Assembly: GCA_050331295.1 (NCBI GenBank)
Contig: JBHJGZ010000011.1
Span: forward strand, 1-64,000
Origin: Kuafuiihalomonas sp050331295
GTDB taxonomy: Bacteria; Myxococcota; Kuafuiibacteriia; Kuafuiibacteriales; Kuafuiibacteriaceae
Length of the DNA: 64,000 nucleotides
Reading direction: 5' to 3'
Within the stretch, counting starts at the first letter, position 1. Each line of letters opens with the position of its first letter. The notes beneath the pieces were generated by a model that worked only from the letters and a program-made list of their open reading frames with translations, was not told the DNA's origin and made no database searches. Below, piece after piece: positions 40,351-51,243 of this stretch. The position numbers were made by a program, and so were the translations under genes.

Positions 40351-41142
40351 TCAGCTGAGCTCGGCCACCGGCTCCCCGTATCGCACCCGGTCGTTCGGAG
40401 CCTTGAGGAAGCTCAACTTGCGTTCGGTGAAGACGAACACGGTGGAACCCAGACGGAACCGACCGAGTTCGGCACCGGCTCGCACCTCGATCGGTGGCAA
40501 TCGGCGAATCGTCGTCTCGCCCCCGAGATTGGTCCGAAGGTCGGGTTCCGCCGTCAAATGAATCGATCCGACATTGGTCGCACCCACCAGCGCCACCACC
40601 ACGTGAAGATTCGCCGACGCCATGAGTACCATGACTCGTTCGTTTCGAACGAAAACATCCGGAATCAGCCGGGTCCCCCATCGATTGACCGGGTACAACG
40701 TCCCCGGCACGTGGATTCGTTCCAGCAAGCAGCCGTCCATCGGGGCGTACACACCGTGCAGGTCAGAGGGCGCCAGATAGACCGAGAAAAAGCTTCCGTG
40801 CGCGACGCGCCGCTGCCACGAAGGGCTGACCAAGAACCGCCCCACGGATAACCGCTGTCCCTTGACGACGAGCGGGGTTCCATCGAGGAGGGCGCCGCCC
40901 TGAAAGCGCCCATCACACGGGCTCGTCACCCGGTTCGGGCTCCGGTCGATGGGCCGAGCCTCCGGCCGCGCCCCGCGGTCGAAGAGCTCTGCCACCGAGC
41001 GGTACTCGTGCAGCGGACGCTCTGCATCACCGTCATGAAGATTCAGGATCCGCGCACCCCAGGCGACGGCCCGCCGACTGGAGCACCGCGCCCACCCGCC
41101 AACCCAGCGGGACACGAGGTTGGTAGGATGGGTGGGGGACAC
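40351..41142 (-). CDS. phosphatidylserine decarboxylase-like protein with altered His motif
   Basis: 263 residues. The family is recognised from the self-cleavage motif L231-G-S-T, where the pyruvoyl group forms, the acidic motif S-P-C-D77-G, and the strand Y-L-A-P-S-D-L-H129-G-V-Y132-A-P. Active enzymes read H-R-V-H at the last site; here the second His is Tyr. That His belongs to the Asp-His-Ser triad that drives autocleavage in studied enzymes (family knowledge), so maturation may differ or the protein may be inactive. The normal reaction yields phosphatidylethanolamine from phosphatidylserine. The GTG start follows the upstream peroxiredoxin gene by six bases. Confidence 0.85.
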   Translation of the reverse strand: MSPTHPTNLVSRWVGGWARCSSRRAVAWGARILNLHDGDAERPLHEYRSVAELFDRGARPEARPIDRSPNRVTSPCDGRFQGGALLDGTPLVVKGQRLSVGRFLVSPSWQRRVAHGSFFSVYLAPSDLHGVYAPMDGCLLERIHVPGTLYPVNRWGTRLIPDVFVRNERVMVLMASANLHVVVALVGATNVGSIHLTAEPDLRTNLGGETTIRRLPPIEVRAGAELGRFRLGSTVFVFTERKLSFLKAPNDRVRYGEPVAELS

Positions 41143-41148
41143 GAAGGC

Positions 41149-42006
41149 TCAGTCCAGCTCATCCAAAGCGTCCAAGACTTCTTGGGCGTGCTCCTTTGGC
41201 GAAACCTTTGGGAAGATGTATCGCACGATGCCGTCCTCATCCAGGATGACGGTGGTGCGTTGAATCCCCATGAATGTTCGACCCATGAACTTCTTCTGAC
41301 CCCAACTCCCATACGCAGCGATGGTCTGACCGGTCGGATCTGAAAGAAGCGTAAAGGGTAGATTCTGTTTCGACTTGAATCCGGCGTGACTCTTGACCGA
41401 GTCCCGGCTGACCCCCAAGACCACCGCATTTCTCGCTTCGAAATCGGGGTGGTGATCCCGAAAACCGCCAGCTTCCACGGTGCATCCCGGCGTGTTGTCG
41501 CGTGGATAGAAATAGAGGACGACCCTGCGCCCGCTGAGGTCCGCCAGCGAGAGCTCCTCCCCCGCGTCGGTTTGGAGCAGGAAGTCTGGTCCGGGGGCGC
41601 CGATTTCGGGGGGCGGCTGCGGTTCGGGCGGTGCGACCACCGGGACATCGCCCTCGTCGACCGCTTTCTTGCCCCGTGCGGTCGGCGCGGACTTGGCTTT
41701 CGAAGATGCCTTCTTTTTGGCAGCTGTCTTTTTCCGAGGGGCGGCTTTGGCCGTCTTCTTCTTCGGACGCGTCTTCTTGACCGCTGCTTTCTTGATAGAA
41801 GCCTTCTTCTTTCCGCCGACCTTCTTTTTTGCGCCAACCTTCTTTTTTGTAGCTGTTTTCTTCTTCAGACCCTTCTTCTTGAAGCTGCTCTTCTTCGTCG
41901 TCTTCCTCTTGGTGATTGCCTTCTTCTTTGAAGCGGTCTTTCTTTTTGTCCCCGCCCTCTTCTTTGTCGCCGCCTTTGAGCCCGCCTTCTTCTTCCGAGT
42001 CGCCAT
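41149..42006 (-). CDS. Bcp/PrxQ-type peroxiredoxin with N-terminal histone-H1-like lysine tail
   Basis: 285 residues, almost twice the family length. Residues 1 to about 114 form a histone-H1-like tail with 47 lysines, many in K-K-K or A-K-K-K groups alternating with Ala/Thr, and no hydrophobic core; such tails bind DNA. After a Pro-rich linker (about 121-135) comes a complete thioredoxin-fold peroxiredoxin with peroxidatic C175 in T-P-G-C-T. The resolving Cys five residues on is Gly180, and C175 is the only cysteine in the chain, so this is a 1-Cys enzyme that needs an external thiol. It may protect DNA from peroxides (inference). Confidence 0.88.
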   Translation of the reverse strand: MATRKKKAGSKAATKKRAGTKRKTASKKKAITKRKTTKKSSFKKKGLKKKTATKKKVGAKKKVGGKKKASIKKAAVKKTRPKKKTAKAAPRKKTAAKKKASSKAKSAPTARGKKAVDEGDVPVVAPPEPQPPPEIGAPGPDFLLQTDAGEELSLADLSGRRVVLYFYPRDNTPGCTVEAGGFRDHHPDFEARNAVVLGVSRDSVKSHAGFKSKQNLPFTLLSDPTGQTIAAYGSWGQKKFMGRTFMGIQRTTVILDEDGIVRYIFPKVSPKEHAQEVLDALDELD

Positions 42007-42018
42007 CCGAACCGGTGC

Positions 42019-42621
42019 TTAATCTCGTGGTGTTTCGGACGCAAGCTCCGCCCCGGGTGACAACACCACGCGCCCGAACCGCCGGAGCGCCTCCCAGCCG
42101 GTGCGCTGCAAGTCACGTTGATTCATCCGCGCACTCAAGGGAGCGGCCAACAACGGAACCCACCGGCCCAGAAAGCGAAATCCGCGGCGTGTGGCGAGGC
42201 GACCGGCCATGGCGCCCAACACCCGGGGTGACGCTCGGCGAAAACCATCGAGGCCGTGGACGCGACCGATCACGTCCAGGACCGCATCCTCGCCGCTCCG
42301 CCCGGTCAGGCGAACGTTGTACGCCTGAGCGATGGAGACCGTAACCGCCACCTGACAGTACGTGAAGAGCACCGCGTTGGCCGGGATGCCGAACAATCCG
42401 GCCGCTCCGGTGAAGCCACCTTCCAGCGCCGCGACGGTACTCCACCGCTGCAGCAACACTTGAGCGACCCGGTCCGAGGAAGCGTGGGGTTCCACCATCT
42501 TGATGAGCTCGATGTGAAGCGCAGCCCGCTTGGTCTCTTCTTCGATCAAACTGCCGAGTCGCCGACGGGCCGACTTCCACGCGTCTCGGATGCCGGCGAA
42601 CGGGTCCACGCGGTCGGTCAT
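42019..42621 (-). CDS. EcsC-like membrane-associated protein
   Basis: About 200 residues from the ATG at 42621. A GTG at 42645 would add eight residues. The central segment G-G-F-T-G-A-A-G-L-F-G-I-P-A with the following hydrophobic helix resembles the core of EcsC-family proteins, whose role is poorly understood. Flanking regions are basic and helical. It lies 12 bases upstream of the peroxiredoxin gene on the same strand and is divergent from the M16 peptidase operon. Confidence 0.55.
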   Translation of the reverse strand: MTDRVDPFAGIRDAWKSARRRLGSLIEEETKRAALHIELIKMVEPHASSDRVAQVLLQRWSTVAALEGGFTGAAGLFGIPANAVLFTYCQVAVTVSIAQAYNVRLTGRSGEDAVLDVIGRVHGLDGFRRASPRVLGAMAGRLATRRGFRFLGRWVPLLAAPLSARMNQRDLQRTGWEALRRFGRVVLSPGAELASETPRD

Positions 42622-42696
42622 AGCAGCCCGCGTCGGCGCGTGCACTTGACGGTTCGGACTCGACCCCGGATCCAGTGGCCGCTAAGACATCGCGCG

Positions 42697-44115
42697 ATGC
42701 ATTTCCCACATCGGTGGGCACTGGCACTGGCGGCATCCCTGGTCGCATGTGCCACCGTGCCCCCATCGCAGCGCGCCGAGGACGACATTCGGCGAGGCCC
42801 GCAGATCCCCTATGAACGCTACCAGCTTTCCAACGGTCTCACGGTGATTTTGCACGAAGACCATCGGCTTCCGTTGGTGGCGGTCAGCGTTTGGTACGAC
42901 GTCGGCGCGCTCCACGAGCCACCCGGGCGTTCCGGCTTCGCCCACCTGTTCGAGCACATGATGTTCCAGGGCAGCGCCCACGTGCCGGAGGACCAACATT
43001 TTCAGATCCTCCAGGAGGTCGGTGGTTCCAATGCCAACGGAACCACCAGTTTCGACCGAACCAACTACTTCGAAACGGTGCCCTCCAATGCGTTGGAAAC
43101 CGCCCTGTGGTTGGAATCGGACCGAATGGGCTACCTGCTGGAAGCCGTCACCGAAGAGAGCCTGCAAAACCAGATCGAGGTGGTGCAAAACGAGCGGCGT
43201 CAATCCATCGAAAATCGCCCGTACGGCCTCATGTCGGAACGCCTGGTCCAGGAACTCTTTCCCCGGCCCCATCCGTACTACGGCAACGTGATCGGCTCGC
43301 CGGAGGATATCGCGGCGGCCGAGTTGAGCGACGTCGTGGACTTCTTCAAGACGTACTACACCCCCGCCAACGCGACCTTGACCCTGGCCGGGGACTTCGA
43401 CCCGGAGACGGTTCGGAAGATGGTCGAGAAGTACTTCGGGAGCATCACCGGAAGCCCCAAACCGGACCGTGCAGTTCCCGACGCCCCCGAACTCGAGGGT
43501 CCGGTCATGGTGGAATTCGAGGAGCCCGTCGGCCAGCTCGAGAAGGTCTCGGTGGCGTGGCTGGGGCCGCCTGCCCTGAGCGAAGGCGCTGCCGCCCTCG
43601 ATATCCTGGCCCACGTTCTGAGCGGCACCCGCTCTTCTCGACTCGACCGCAAGGTGTCCTTCGAAGACCCGTTGGCCCAGAGCGTCACTGCCTCCTATCC
43701 GGAATATCTTTCAGCCAGCATTTTCCAGATCGACATCGTTCTCAAGTCGGGTCGCACCGCCCAAGAAGCGCTGGCTGCGGTGGACACCGTTCTCCAGGAG
43801 CTCGAGAGCCGGCCCCCGACGGAGGAAGAGATCGAGCGGGCGAAGAACACCTGGGAAACGAACACCTACCGCGGCCTTCAGCAGCTGGGCGGCTTCGGCG
43901 GCAAAGCGGAAGTGCTTCAGTCGTATCACCATCTCGTGGGGGACCCAGGGCGACTGGCGTGGGACGTCGAGCGCCACGCCCGCATCACGGTGTCCGACGT
44001 GGTCGACGCGGCGCGCCGGACCCTGACCGACAATCGGGTGGTGATCATCGGGCGCCCGAAATCGGCACCGGTCACCCGGCTCCACGCCGTCGATGGCCAA
44101 AGGGCCGTCCCATGA
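42697..44115 (+). CDS. M16 family zinc metallopeptidase, active subunit (lipoprotein)
   Basis: 472 residues with a lipobox L-V-A-C18. The inverted zinc motif H83-L-F-E86-H87 and distal ligand E166 in N-E-R-R are complete, so this subunit should be catalytic. It resembles pitrilysin-type processing peptidases such as the mitochondrial processing peptidase beta subunit. A second M16 gene without zinc ligands follows with an ATGA overlap; the two would form a heterodimer. Lipidation places it in the envelope, so it probably degrades or processes exported peptides. Confidence 0.92.
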   Translation: MHFPHRWALALAASLVACATVPPSQRAEDDIRRGPQIPYERYQLSNGLTVILHEDHRLPLVAVSVWYDVGALHEPPGRSGFAHLFEHMMFQGSAHVPEDQHFQILQEVGGSNANGTTSFDRTNYFETVPSNALETALWLESDRMGYLLEAVTEESLQNQIEVVQNERRQSIENRPYGLMSERLVQELFPRPHPYYGNVIGSPEDIAAAELSDVVDFFKTYYTPANATLTLAGDFDPETVRKMVEKYFGSITGSPKPDRAVPDAPELEGPVMVEFEEPVGQLEKVSVAWLGPPALSEGAAALDILAHVLSGTRSSRLDRKVSFEDPLAQSVTASYPEYLSASIFQIDIVLKSGRTAQEALAAVDTVLQELESRPPTEEEIERAKNTWETNTYRGLQQLGGFGGKAEVLQSYHHLVGDPGRLAWDVERHARITVSDVVDAARRTLTDNRVVIIGRPKSAPVTRLHAVDGQRAVP

Positions 44116-45512
44116 ACGCCCTCGTGCTCGCGACCCTCGCGTTGGCGGTGTCGGCTCCGGCGGACGAAGCCTGGAGGGCGGAGCGGCCTGCGGTGCCGCC
44201 GGCCGAGCCCCCGGTTCTTCCAGAGTTTCAGCGGTCGGTCCTGCCCAACGGCCTTCACGTCTACAGCGTGGAGCTGACCAATCTCCCGCTGGTCTCCTTC
44301 TCTTTGGTGACCCGCGGCGGGGCGGCTGCCGACCCGCAGGGCAAAGCCGGGCTCACGAGTCTTCTGTACGAGGTGATGCAGGAAGGCGCCGGCCCGTACG
44401 ACGCCCTCGCCTTTTCCGACCGAGTCGCCGACTTTGGGGCTTCGCTCGGGGGCGGGGCCGACCGAGACAGCGCTTCCTTGGCCGTGAGCGGGCTGGCTCG
44501 TCATGCTGCGGACCTGCTCAATCTGTTGACCCTGGCCGCGCGCGAGCCCCGCCTCGACGAAGAAGGCTTTCAGCGTCGAAAGGAAGAACGCATCGCGTCT
44601 TTGACCCGGCAGCTGGGCTCACCTCAAGGCATCGCGTTCTCGGAGTTCGCGGAGCTCTTGTACGGGGCGCAGCACCCGTACGGGCACCCGCCCAGCGGCA
44701 CCCTGGAAACCGTCTCCACGCTGACCCTGGCCGACGTGAAGGCCCAACACGCAAAACTCATGGCTCCCGACGCGTCGGCGCTGGTGGTGGCCGGCGCCCT
44801 GTCCCATGCCGAGGCGCTGGCGCTGGCCGAGGAGAAGCTGGGCGCATGGGAAGGCAAGGGACCTTCGAACCCCATCCCCTTTGTGGAAGCCTCTCCGAGG
44901 GAGCAGATCGTGCTGATCGACAAGCCCGGGCCCCAAACCATGGTGGTGCTCGGACGCCCGCTTCCGGCCAAGGGGCATCCGGATGAGTTCGCCATCAGAC
45001 TCCTCAACGAAGTGTATGGCGGTACCTTTTCCTCCCGCGTGAACCTGAACCTGCGGGAGGAGAAGGGGTACACGTACGGGGCCGGCAGCCAGGTGTCGTT
45101 TCGGCGAGGCGTCGGCGGCTTCGTGGCCTATGGGGCGATCCGAACCGACGTGACGGGAGCCGCACTGGTGGAGTTCTTCGGCGAGCTCAAAGGGCTCGCC
45201 GAACGTCCGGCGACCGACGATGAGATCCAGCGAGCCAAAGACGGAATCGTGCGTTCCCTGACCGGGCGATTCGAGACCGGTGGCTCGGTGGCCAGCGCGG
45301 CGAGCGCTCTCTTCCTCTACGACCTGAAACTGGACTACTTCCGAGATCTGGGACCTCGGTACGAAGCGACGCCGGCGGATGCGGTGCGAGCCGCCCAAAG
45401 CCCCTATTTCGAATCGGACGCCATGAAAGTCCTTTTGGTAGGGGACGCCGCGGTGATCCGCCCGCAGCTGGAGCTCGCGGGATTCACATCCATCCATGTG
45501 AGAACCCCATAG
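44112..45512 (+). CDS. M16 family peptidase partner subunit, non-catalytic
   Basis: 466 residues with a short N-terminal signal. The fold pattern of M16 is clear, but the zinc-binding HxxEH is replaced by Y-E-V-M-Q, so it cannot bind zinc in the usual way. The late motif R-E-E-K-G-Y-T-Y (the R/Y substrate-binding pair) is intact. This active/inactive pairing is standard for two-chain M16 enzymes. It is translationally coupled to the upstream catalytic subunit. Confidence 0.9.
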   Translation: MNALVLATLALAVSAPADEAWRAERPAVPPAEPPVLPEFQRSVLPNGLHVYSVELTNLPLVSFSLVTRGGAAADPQGKAGLTSLLYEVMQEGAGPYDALAFSDRVADFGASLGGGADRDSASLAVSGLARHAADLLNLLTLAAREPRLDEEGFQRRKEERIASLTRQLGSPQGIAFSEFAELLYGAQHPYGHPPSGTLETVSTLTLADVKAQHAKLMAPDASALVVAGALSHAEALALAEEKLGAWEGKGPSNPIPFVEASPREQIVLIDKPGPQTMVVLGRPLPAKGHPDEFAIRLLNEVYGGTFSSRVNLNLREEKGYTYGAGSQVSFRRGVGGFVAYGAIRTDVTGAALVEFFGELKGLAERPATDDEIQRAKDGIVRSLTGRFETGGSVASAASALFLYDLKLDYFRDLGPRYEATPADAVRAAQSPYFESDAMKVLLVGDAAVIRPQLELAGFTSIHVRTP

Positions 45513-45601
45513 CTCAGGGGGCTGCGCTCTGCGTCAGGCGACGGAGTGATCCGCAGGACGGACGCTGAGGCTACCTCACCCTGCCCAAAGGCGGCCCGGG
45601 T

Positions 45602-47368
<1,767 letters not shown>

Positions 47369-47406
47369 AACACTCCGCGGTCACCGAAAAACACCGTCTC
47401 GACGTC

Positions 47407-47423
47407 TCCCGGCGGCGCCGGGA
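47407..47423. terminator. possible hairpin downstream of the subtilase gene
   Basis: A perfect 7-bp inverted repeat (TCCCGGC / GCCGGGA) with a three-base loop lies 39 bases after the protease stop. No T-run follows, so it may be a factor-dependent terminator or just a GC-rich hairpin. Confidence 0.3.
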
Positions 47424-47492
47424 CGGTTTCGCTCTCCGAACCGGGCGGTCCTTGCCTGCCACCCGCGGCGGCTCTAGCGTCCGCCCGCTCCG

Positions 47493-48893
47493 ATGAGCAT
47501 CACGGGTCGCATCCTCGTCGTCGACGACGAGCCGAACCTCCGGAAGGTCCTGTCCGCCATGCTGGGTCAGCAAGGGTACGAGGTGCTCTCGGCCGCTCAT
47601 GGCGGCGAAGCGCAGGCCCTGCTGGCCCACCAGGGCGTCGATGTGATCCTGACGGACCTGAGAATGCCGGAGACCGACGGGATGGAGCTCCTGGCCCATA
47701 CCCGCCGCCACTACCCCCGGATTCCCGTGGTCGTGCTGACGGCCCACGGCACCGTCGATACCGCGGTCCACGCCATGAAGCTCGGCGCTTTCGACTACCT
47801 GACCAAGCCGTTCGACCGCAAAGAGCTGGAGACGGTCATCGCCAAGGCCGCCGCGACCAGCGCCCTGGCGCACCAAGAAGCAGACCCGGCCCACTCGACG
47901 GTGGCCGCCGGACGCTTCGGCATGATCGGGAGCAGCGAAGCCCTCCATCACGTGTTTCGCACCATCGAAAAGGTAGCCAACAGTCCGACCACGGTCTTGA
48001 TCACCGGTGAATCGGGGACCGGAAAGGAGCTCATCGCCAGCGCTCTTCACGCGCATTCGAGCCGGATCGACAAACCCTTCATCAAGATCAACTGCGCCGC
48101 CATTCCGAAGGAGTTGATGGAATCGGAGCTCTTCGGGCACGAGCGGGGGGCATTCACGGGTGCGGTCGAAAGCCGGCCGGGTCGCTTCGAACTCGCCCAC
48201 GAAGGAACCCTGTTCCTGGACGAGATCGGCGTGATTCCGCCGGAAATGCAAGTCAAGTTGCTCCGGGTCATTCAAGAGTCCGAGTTTCAGCGGGTCGGCG
48301 GCATCGCCAGCACTCATGTCGACGTCCGTCTCGTCGCCGCCACGAACGTCGACCTCCTGGCCGCAGTCCAGTCCGGTCGCTTTCGAGAGGACCTCTACTA
48401 TCGCCTCAACGTGGTGTCGGTGAAGCTTCCCCCTCTCCGCGAGCGCCTCGACGACATTCCACTGTTGGTCGACCACTTCTTGGAGAAGTACCGGCGACGT
48501 CTCGGCAAAGAGGTGGATGACGTTTCAACGGAGGCCATGCAGGTCTTGTTGCGCCATGACTGGCCTGGAAACATTCGAGAGCTGGAGAACGTGATGGAGC
48601 GCGCCGTGTTGTTCAGCGAAAACGGCGTGATCACTCCAGACGAGTTGCCGGAGGGACTGCGTGAAGCCAGCCTGCACGACAGCGGAAGCTTCTCCTCGCC
48701 ATCATCTTCTTCGGTCGGGCCGCTGAAGAAGATCGTCCGGCAGCACGCGGAATCGGTGGAAAAAGAGTTGATCGTGCGGGCGTTGGCCGAGACCCAGGGA
48801 AACGTCACCCAAGCCGCGCGTCGCCTGGAGATCTCGCGGAAGAGTCTTCAAAACAAGATGAAGGAATTCCACCTTCGAGACCCCGAGGACTGA
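47493..48893 (+). CDS. NtrC-family sigma54-dependent response regulator
   Basis: 466 residues: receiver domain (phosphoacceptor D55, acidic pair D11-D12, K105), AAA+ sigma54 domain with Walker A G172-E-S-G-T-G-K-E and an intact GAFTGA loop at 219-224, and a C-terminal Fis-type helix-turn-helix (about 435-455). A Ser-rich linker lies before the DNA-binding domain. No histidine kinase is adjacent, so its partner is elsewhere. It may control the neighbouring envelope genes, but no sigma54 promoter was recognised. Confidence 0.95.
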   Translation: MSITGRILVVDDEPNLRKVLSAMLGQQGYEVLSAAHGGEAQALLAHQGVDVILTDLRMPETDGMELLAHTRRHYPRIPVVVLTAHGTVDTAVHAMKLGAFDYLTKPFDRKELETVIAKAAATSALAHQEADPAHSTVAAGRFGMIGSSEALHHVFRTIEKVANSPTTVLITGESGTGKELIASALHAHSSRIDKPFIKINCAAIPKELMESELFGHERGAFTGAVESRPGRFELAHEGTLFLDEIGVIPPEMQVKLLRVIQESEFQRVGGIASTHVDVRLVAATNVDLLAAVQSGRFREDLYYRLNVVSVKLPPLRERLDDIPLLVDHFLEKYRRRLGKEVDDVSTEAMQVLLRHDWPGNIRELENVMERAVLFSENGVITPDELPEGLREASLHDSGSFSSPSSSSVGPLKKIVRQHAESVEKELIVRALAETQGNVTQAARRLEISRKSLQNKMKEFHLRDPED

Positions 48894-48957
48894 GCGCCGC
48901 ATGCGTCGCGCCTCAACTTGACGCCACCTAAGGCCCGGTTTACCCCATTTGGGCAAC

Positions 48958-50376
48958 ATGAACGCCGTTCGCTGCTCCATCGCATTCATCGCGACGGCGG
49001 TATGCAGCGCTGCTCCCGTCCTTCCGGCTTCGGCCGCGTTCCCGGTACAGGTGCTGGAAGGGGTTGGACCGACCCGAAAACTCCCGGAGTTCCGGCTGGG
49101 CGTGGGCTTCCGCCAGGATTTTCAGCAGGCGGCGATCTCGCGAGAGTTCGTGGTCAACGCCCCCGGGGGTGAAGCGCGTGAGGTCAGCGAGCTGGACTAC
49201 ACGCTGATCCGACGCGAACTCTTGGTTCGAGCCCGCGTCGGCATCTACAGCGACCTCGAGCTGCGTGTGACCGCCCCCATCGTGTTTCAGCTCGATACGG
49301 ACATCGAGTTTGCCGAGGGTGTAGAGGGCAATTCCACCATATTCGGAAGCCCCAACGCCAACGACCCCAACTTCGCCCTTCGATTTCCCATCACGACCGT
49401 CCCGCAGGAGCGAAACCGCGCCGGCTTCGGCGACCTTCAGATCGGCCTGGCGTGGTCACCCATCACGGACACGTCATATCGGGCGTGGCCCACCGTGACC
49501 CTCGCCTTGGATGTTACGGTTCCCACCGGGGACCCATGGGACCCGGCCGACACCGATGCGCTCCCGAGCGAAGACGGCACGGGTGGCGTCGGCCTCGGTC
49601 AAACCACCTTCGATGTGTCGGTCGGCCTCAGCAAGCGAAGCACCTGGGGCACGCCGGCTCTGGATCCGTACTTCATCTTGGGCATCGAGCTGCCGGTGGC
49701 AATTTCGCGGCTCGATGAACTGGGCTACAACCCGCCCATCATCGCCCGGGCGCGCACCGGCACCGAACTCATCTTCGCTCAGAACGAAACCAAAGGAAGC
49801 TACTACGGCATCGACCTCGGGGTCGTCTTTCGATTCATCGGCTCGGGACGCACCCGAAGTCCCCTCAGCGACTACCTGCCCGACTTCGACCAAACCAATG
49901 TCGCGTCCGACCTCATCACCGGAGTAGATTTCGCGAATCCCGCGAACTATCGCCGGCAGGTGGACGATCCGAGCATCAGCTGTCTCACCGATCCGGAGAC
50001 CGGCGCTCCCGTCTTGCCGGGCGTTCCATGCGGCGAGTTCAACCAGGTCGAGCAACACTTTCAGTTCGACGGCCATTTCGGTTTTCGCCTCCAGCCCTCT
50101 CGCATCTTCAGCTTCGTGGCCGGTGTGAACATCGGCTTTCAGAACGACCACTTCATCACTGGAGAATTACCCGGCGAGGACACGGATCCGCCGTCGGCGG
50201 TCGGCGCCATTTGCGGGTCGTCCCCGTGCGTCGGAACCATCAACCAGTCGAACAGCCTCGGCCAGGACGAGCGCTCCGCGTTCTTCGACCCTAGATACGA
50301 TTCGGTGGGCGGTCGATTTCGCGCCGAGGACATCTTCATGGTTGGCTTCTATGCCACCGCCGTGGCCCGGTTTTGA
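48958..50376 (+). CDS. outer-membrane beta-barrel protein of unknown function
   Basis: 472 residues. A signal peptide (about 1-27, ending A-S-A) is followed by many alternating strands with aromatic girdles and a C-terminal strand ending V-A-R-F, a standard barrel-insertion signal. Two extracellular-type loops contain cysteine pairs (C-L-T...C-G and C-G-S-S-P-C). The ATG at 48958 is preferred over an in-frame TTG at 48949. Possible roles are a porin or a transporter; no specific family was recognised. Confidence 0.7.
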   Translation: MNAVRCSIAFIATAVCSAAPVLPASAAFPVQVLEGVGPTRKLPEFRLGVGFRQDFQQAAISREFVVNAPGGEAREVSELDYTLIRRELLVRARVGIYSDLELRVTAPIVFQLDTDIEFAEGVEGNSTIFGSPNANDPNFALRFPITTVPQERNRAGFGDLQIGLAWSPITDTSYRAWPTVTLALDVTVPTGDPWDPADTDALPSEDGTGGVGLGQTTFDVSVGLSKRSTWGTPALDPYFILGIELPVAISRLDELGYNPPIIARARTGTELIFAQNETKGSYYGIDLGVVFRFIGSGRTRSPLSDYLPDFDQTNVASDLITGVDFANPANYRRQVDDPSISCLTDPETGAPVLPGVPCGEFNQVEQHFQFDGHFGFRLQPSRIFSFVAGVNIGFQNDHFITGELPGEDTDPPSAVGAICGSSPCVGTINQSNSLGQDERSAFFDPRYDSVGGRFRAEDIFMVGFYATAVARF

Positions 50377-50384
50377 GTCGAACG

Positions 50385-51215
50385 ATGACTCTGGATCCTT
50401 TGTCGAAACGGCTCGTCGCTCTGGCCCTGGAAGAAGACATCGGTGCCGGGGACGTCACGTCGGTGGTGGTGGACGAAGAGGTGGTGGGGCAGGCCCACTT
50501 CGTGGCCCGTGAAGCGCTGTGCCTTGCTGGAACCGCCGCGGCCGAGGAGGTCTACGCTCAGATCGACCCGCAGCTCGCCGTTCGTTTCGCCCGCACCGAC
50601 GGGGCATGGGTGGAAGCAGGCGAACGCTTCGGAACGGTTCGAGGTCCCTCCCGTTCGCTGCTGATGGGGGAACGAACTGCCCTCAACTTCCTTCAGAGAC
50701 TGAGCAGCATCGCGACCCGCGCTCGCTCCGCGCAGGCGGAGGTGGCCGGAACCCGTTGCCGGGTCGTGGACACCCGAAAGACCACGCCGGGCCTGCGGGC
50801 GTTGGAAAAAGCAGCAGTCCGGGCGGGGGGGGCGTTCAATCACCGGTCCGGGCTCTTCGACGGCATCTTGATCAAGGACAACCACATCGCAGCGGTGGGG
50901 TCGGTGACGGCGGCCATCACAAAGGCGCGCACCTTCAATCACCACCTGCTCAAGATCGAATGTGAATGCGACACTTTGGCGCAGGTCGAAGAAGCGGTCG
51001 AAGCGGGAGCCGACGTCATCCTCCTGGACAACATGACCGACGAACAAATGCGGGTCGCAGTCCAGCGCGTCGGCGGCCGAGCCTTGGTGGAAGCCAGCGG
51101 CGGCGTCAGACAAGAACGTCTTGCGTCCATCGCCGCCACCGGCGTGGATTTCATCTCCATGGGCGGTTTGACCCATAGCGCCCAAGCCGCCGACATCGGT
51201 CTCGATTGGGATTGA
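50385..51215 (+). CDS. nadC: nicotinate-nucleotide pyrophosphorylase (carboxylating)
   Basis: 276 residues. It converts quinolinate and PRPP to nicotinate mononucleotide in NAD synthesis. Signatures include D-T-R-K-T-T-P-G-L-R, K-x-A-V-R-x-G-G-x-x-N-H-R, L-I-K-D-N-H and the late E-A-S-G-G motif. The ATG at 50385 is preferred; a TTG at 50373 overlaps the previous stop. It is followed by birA, so two cofactor genes are adjacent. Confidence 0.96.
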   Translation: MTLDPLSKRLVALALEEDIGAGDVTSVVVDEEVVGQAHFVAREALCLAGTAAAEEVYAQIDPQLAVRFARTDGAWVEAGERFGTVRGPSRSLLMGERTALNFLQRLSSIATRARSAQAEVAGTRCRVVDTRKTTPGLRALEKAAVRAGGAFNHRSGLFDGILIKDNHIAAVGSVTAAITKARTFNHHLLKIECECDTLAQVEEAVEAGADVILLDNMTDEQMRVAVQRVGGRALVEASGGVRQERLASIAATGVDFISMGGLTHSAQAADIGLDWD

Positions 51216-51243
51216 CGTCCAACGCCGCGACGCGCCGGCTATC

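Noticed and set aside
45513..45600. tRNA-like stretch after the second M16 gene (contains ATAGCTCAGGGGG)
   Set aside because: No acceptor stem, T-arm or anticodon stem can be formed; only a D-arm-like word is present.
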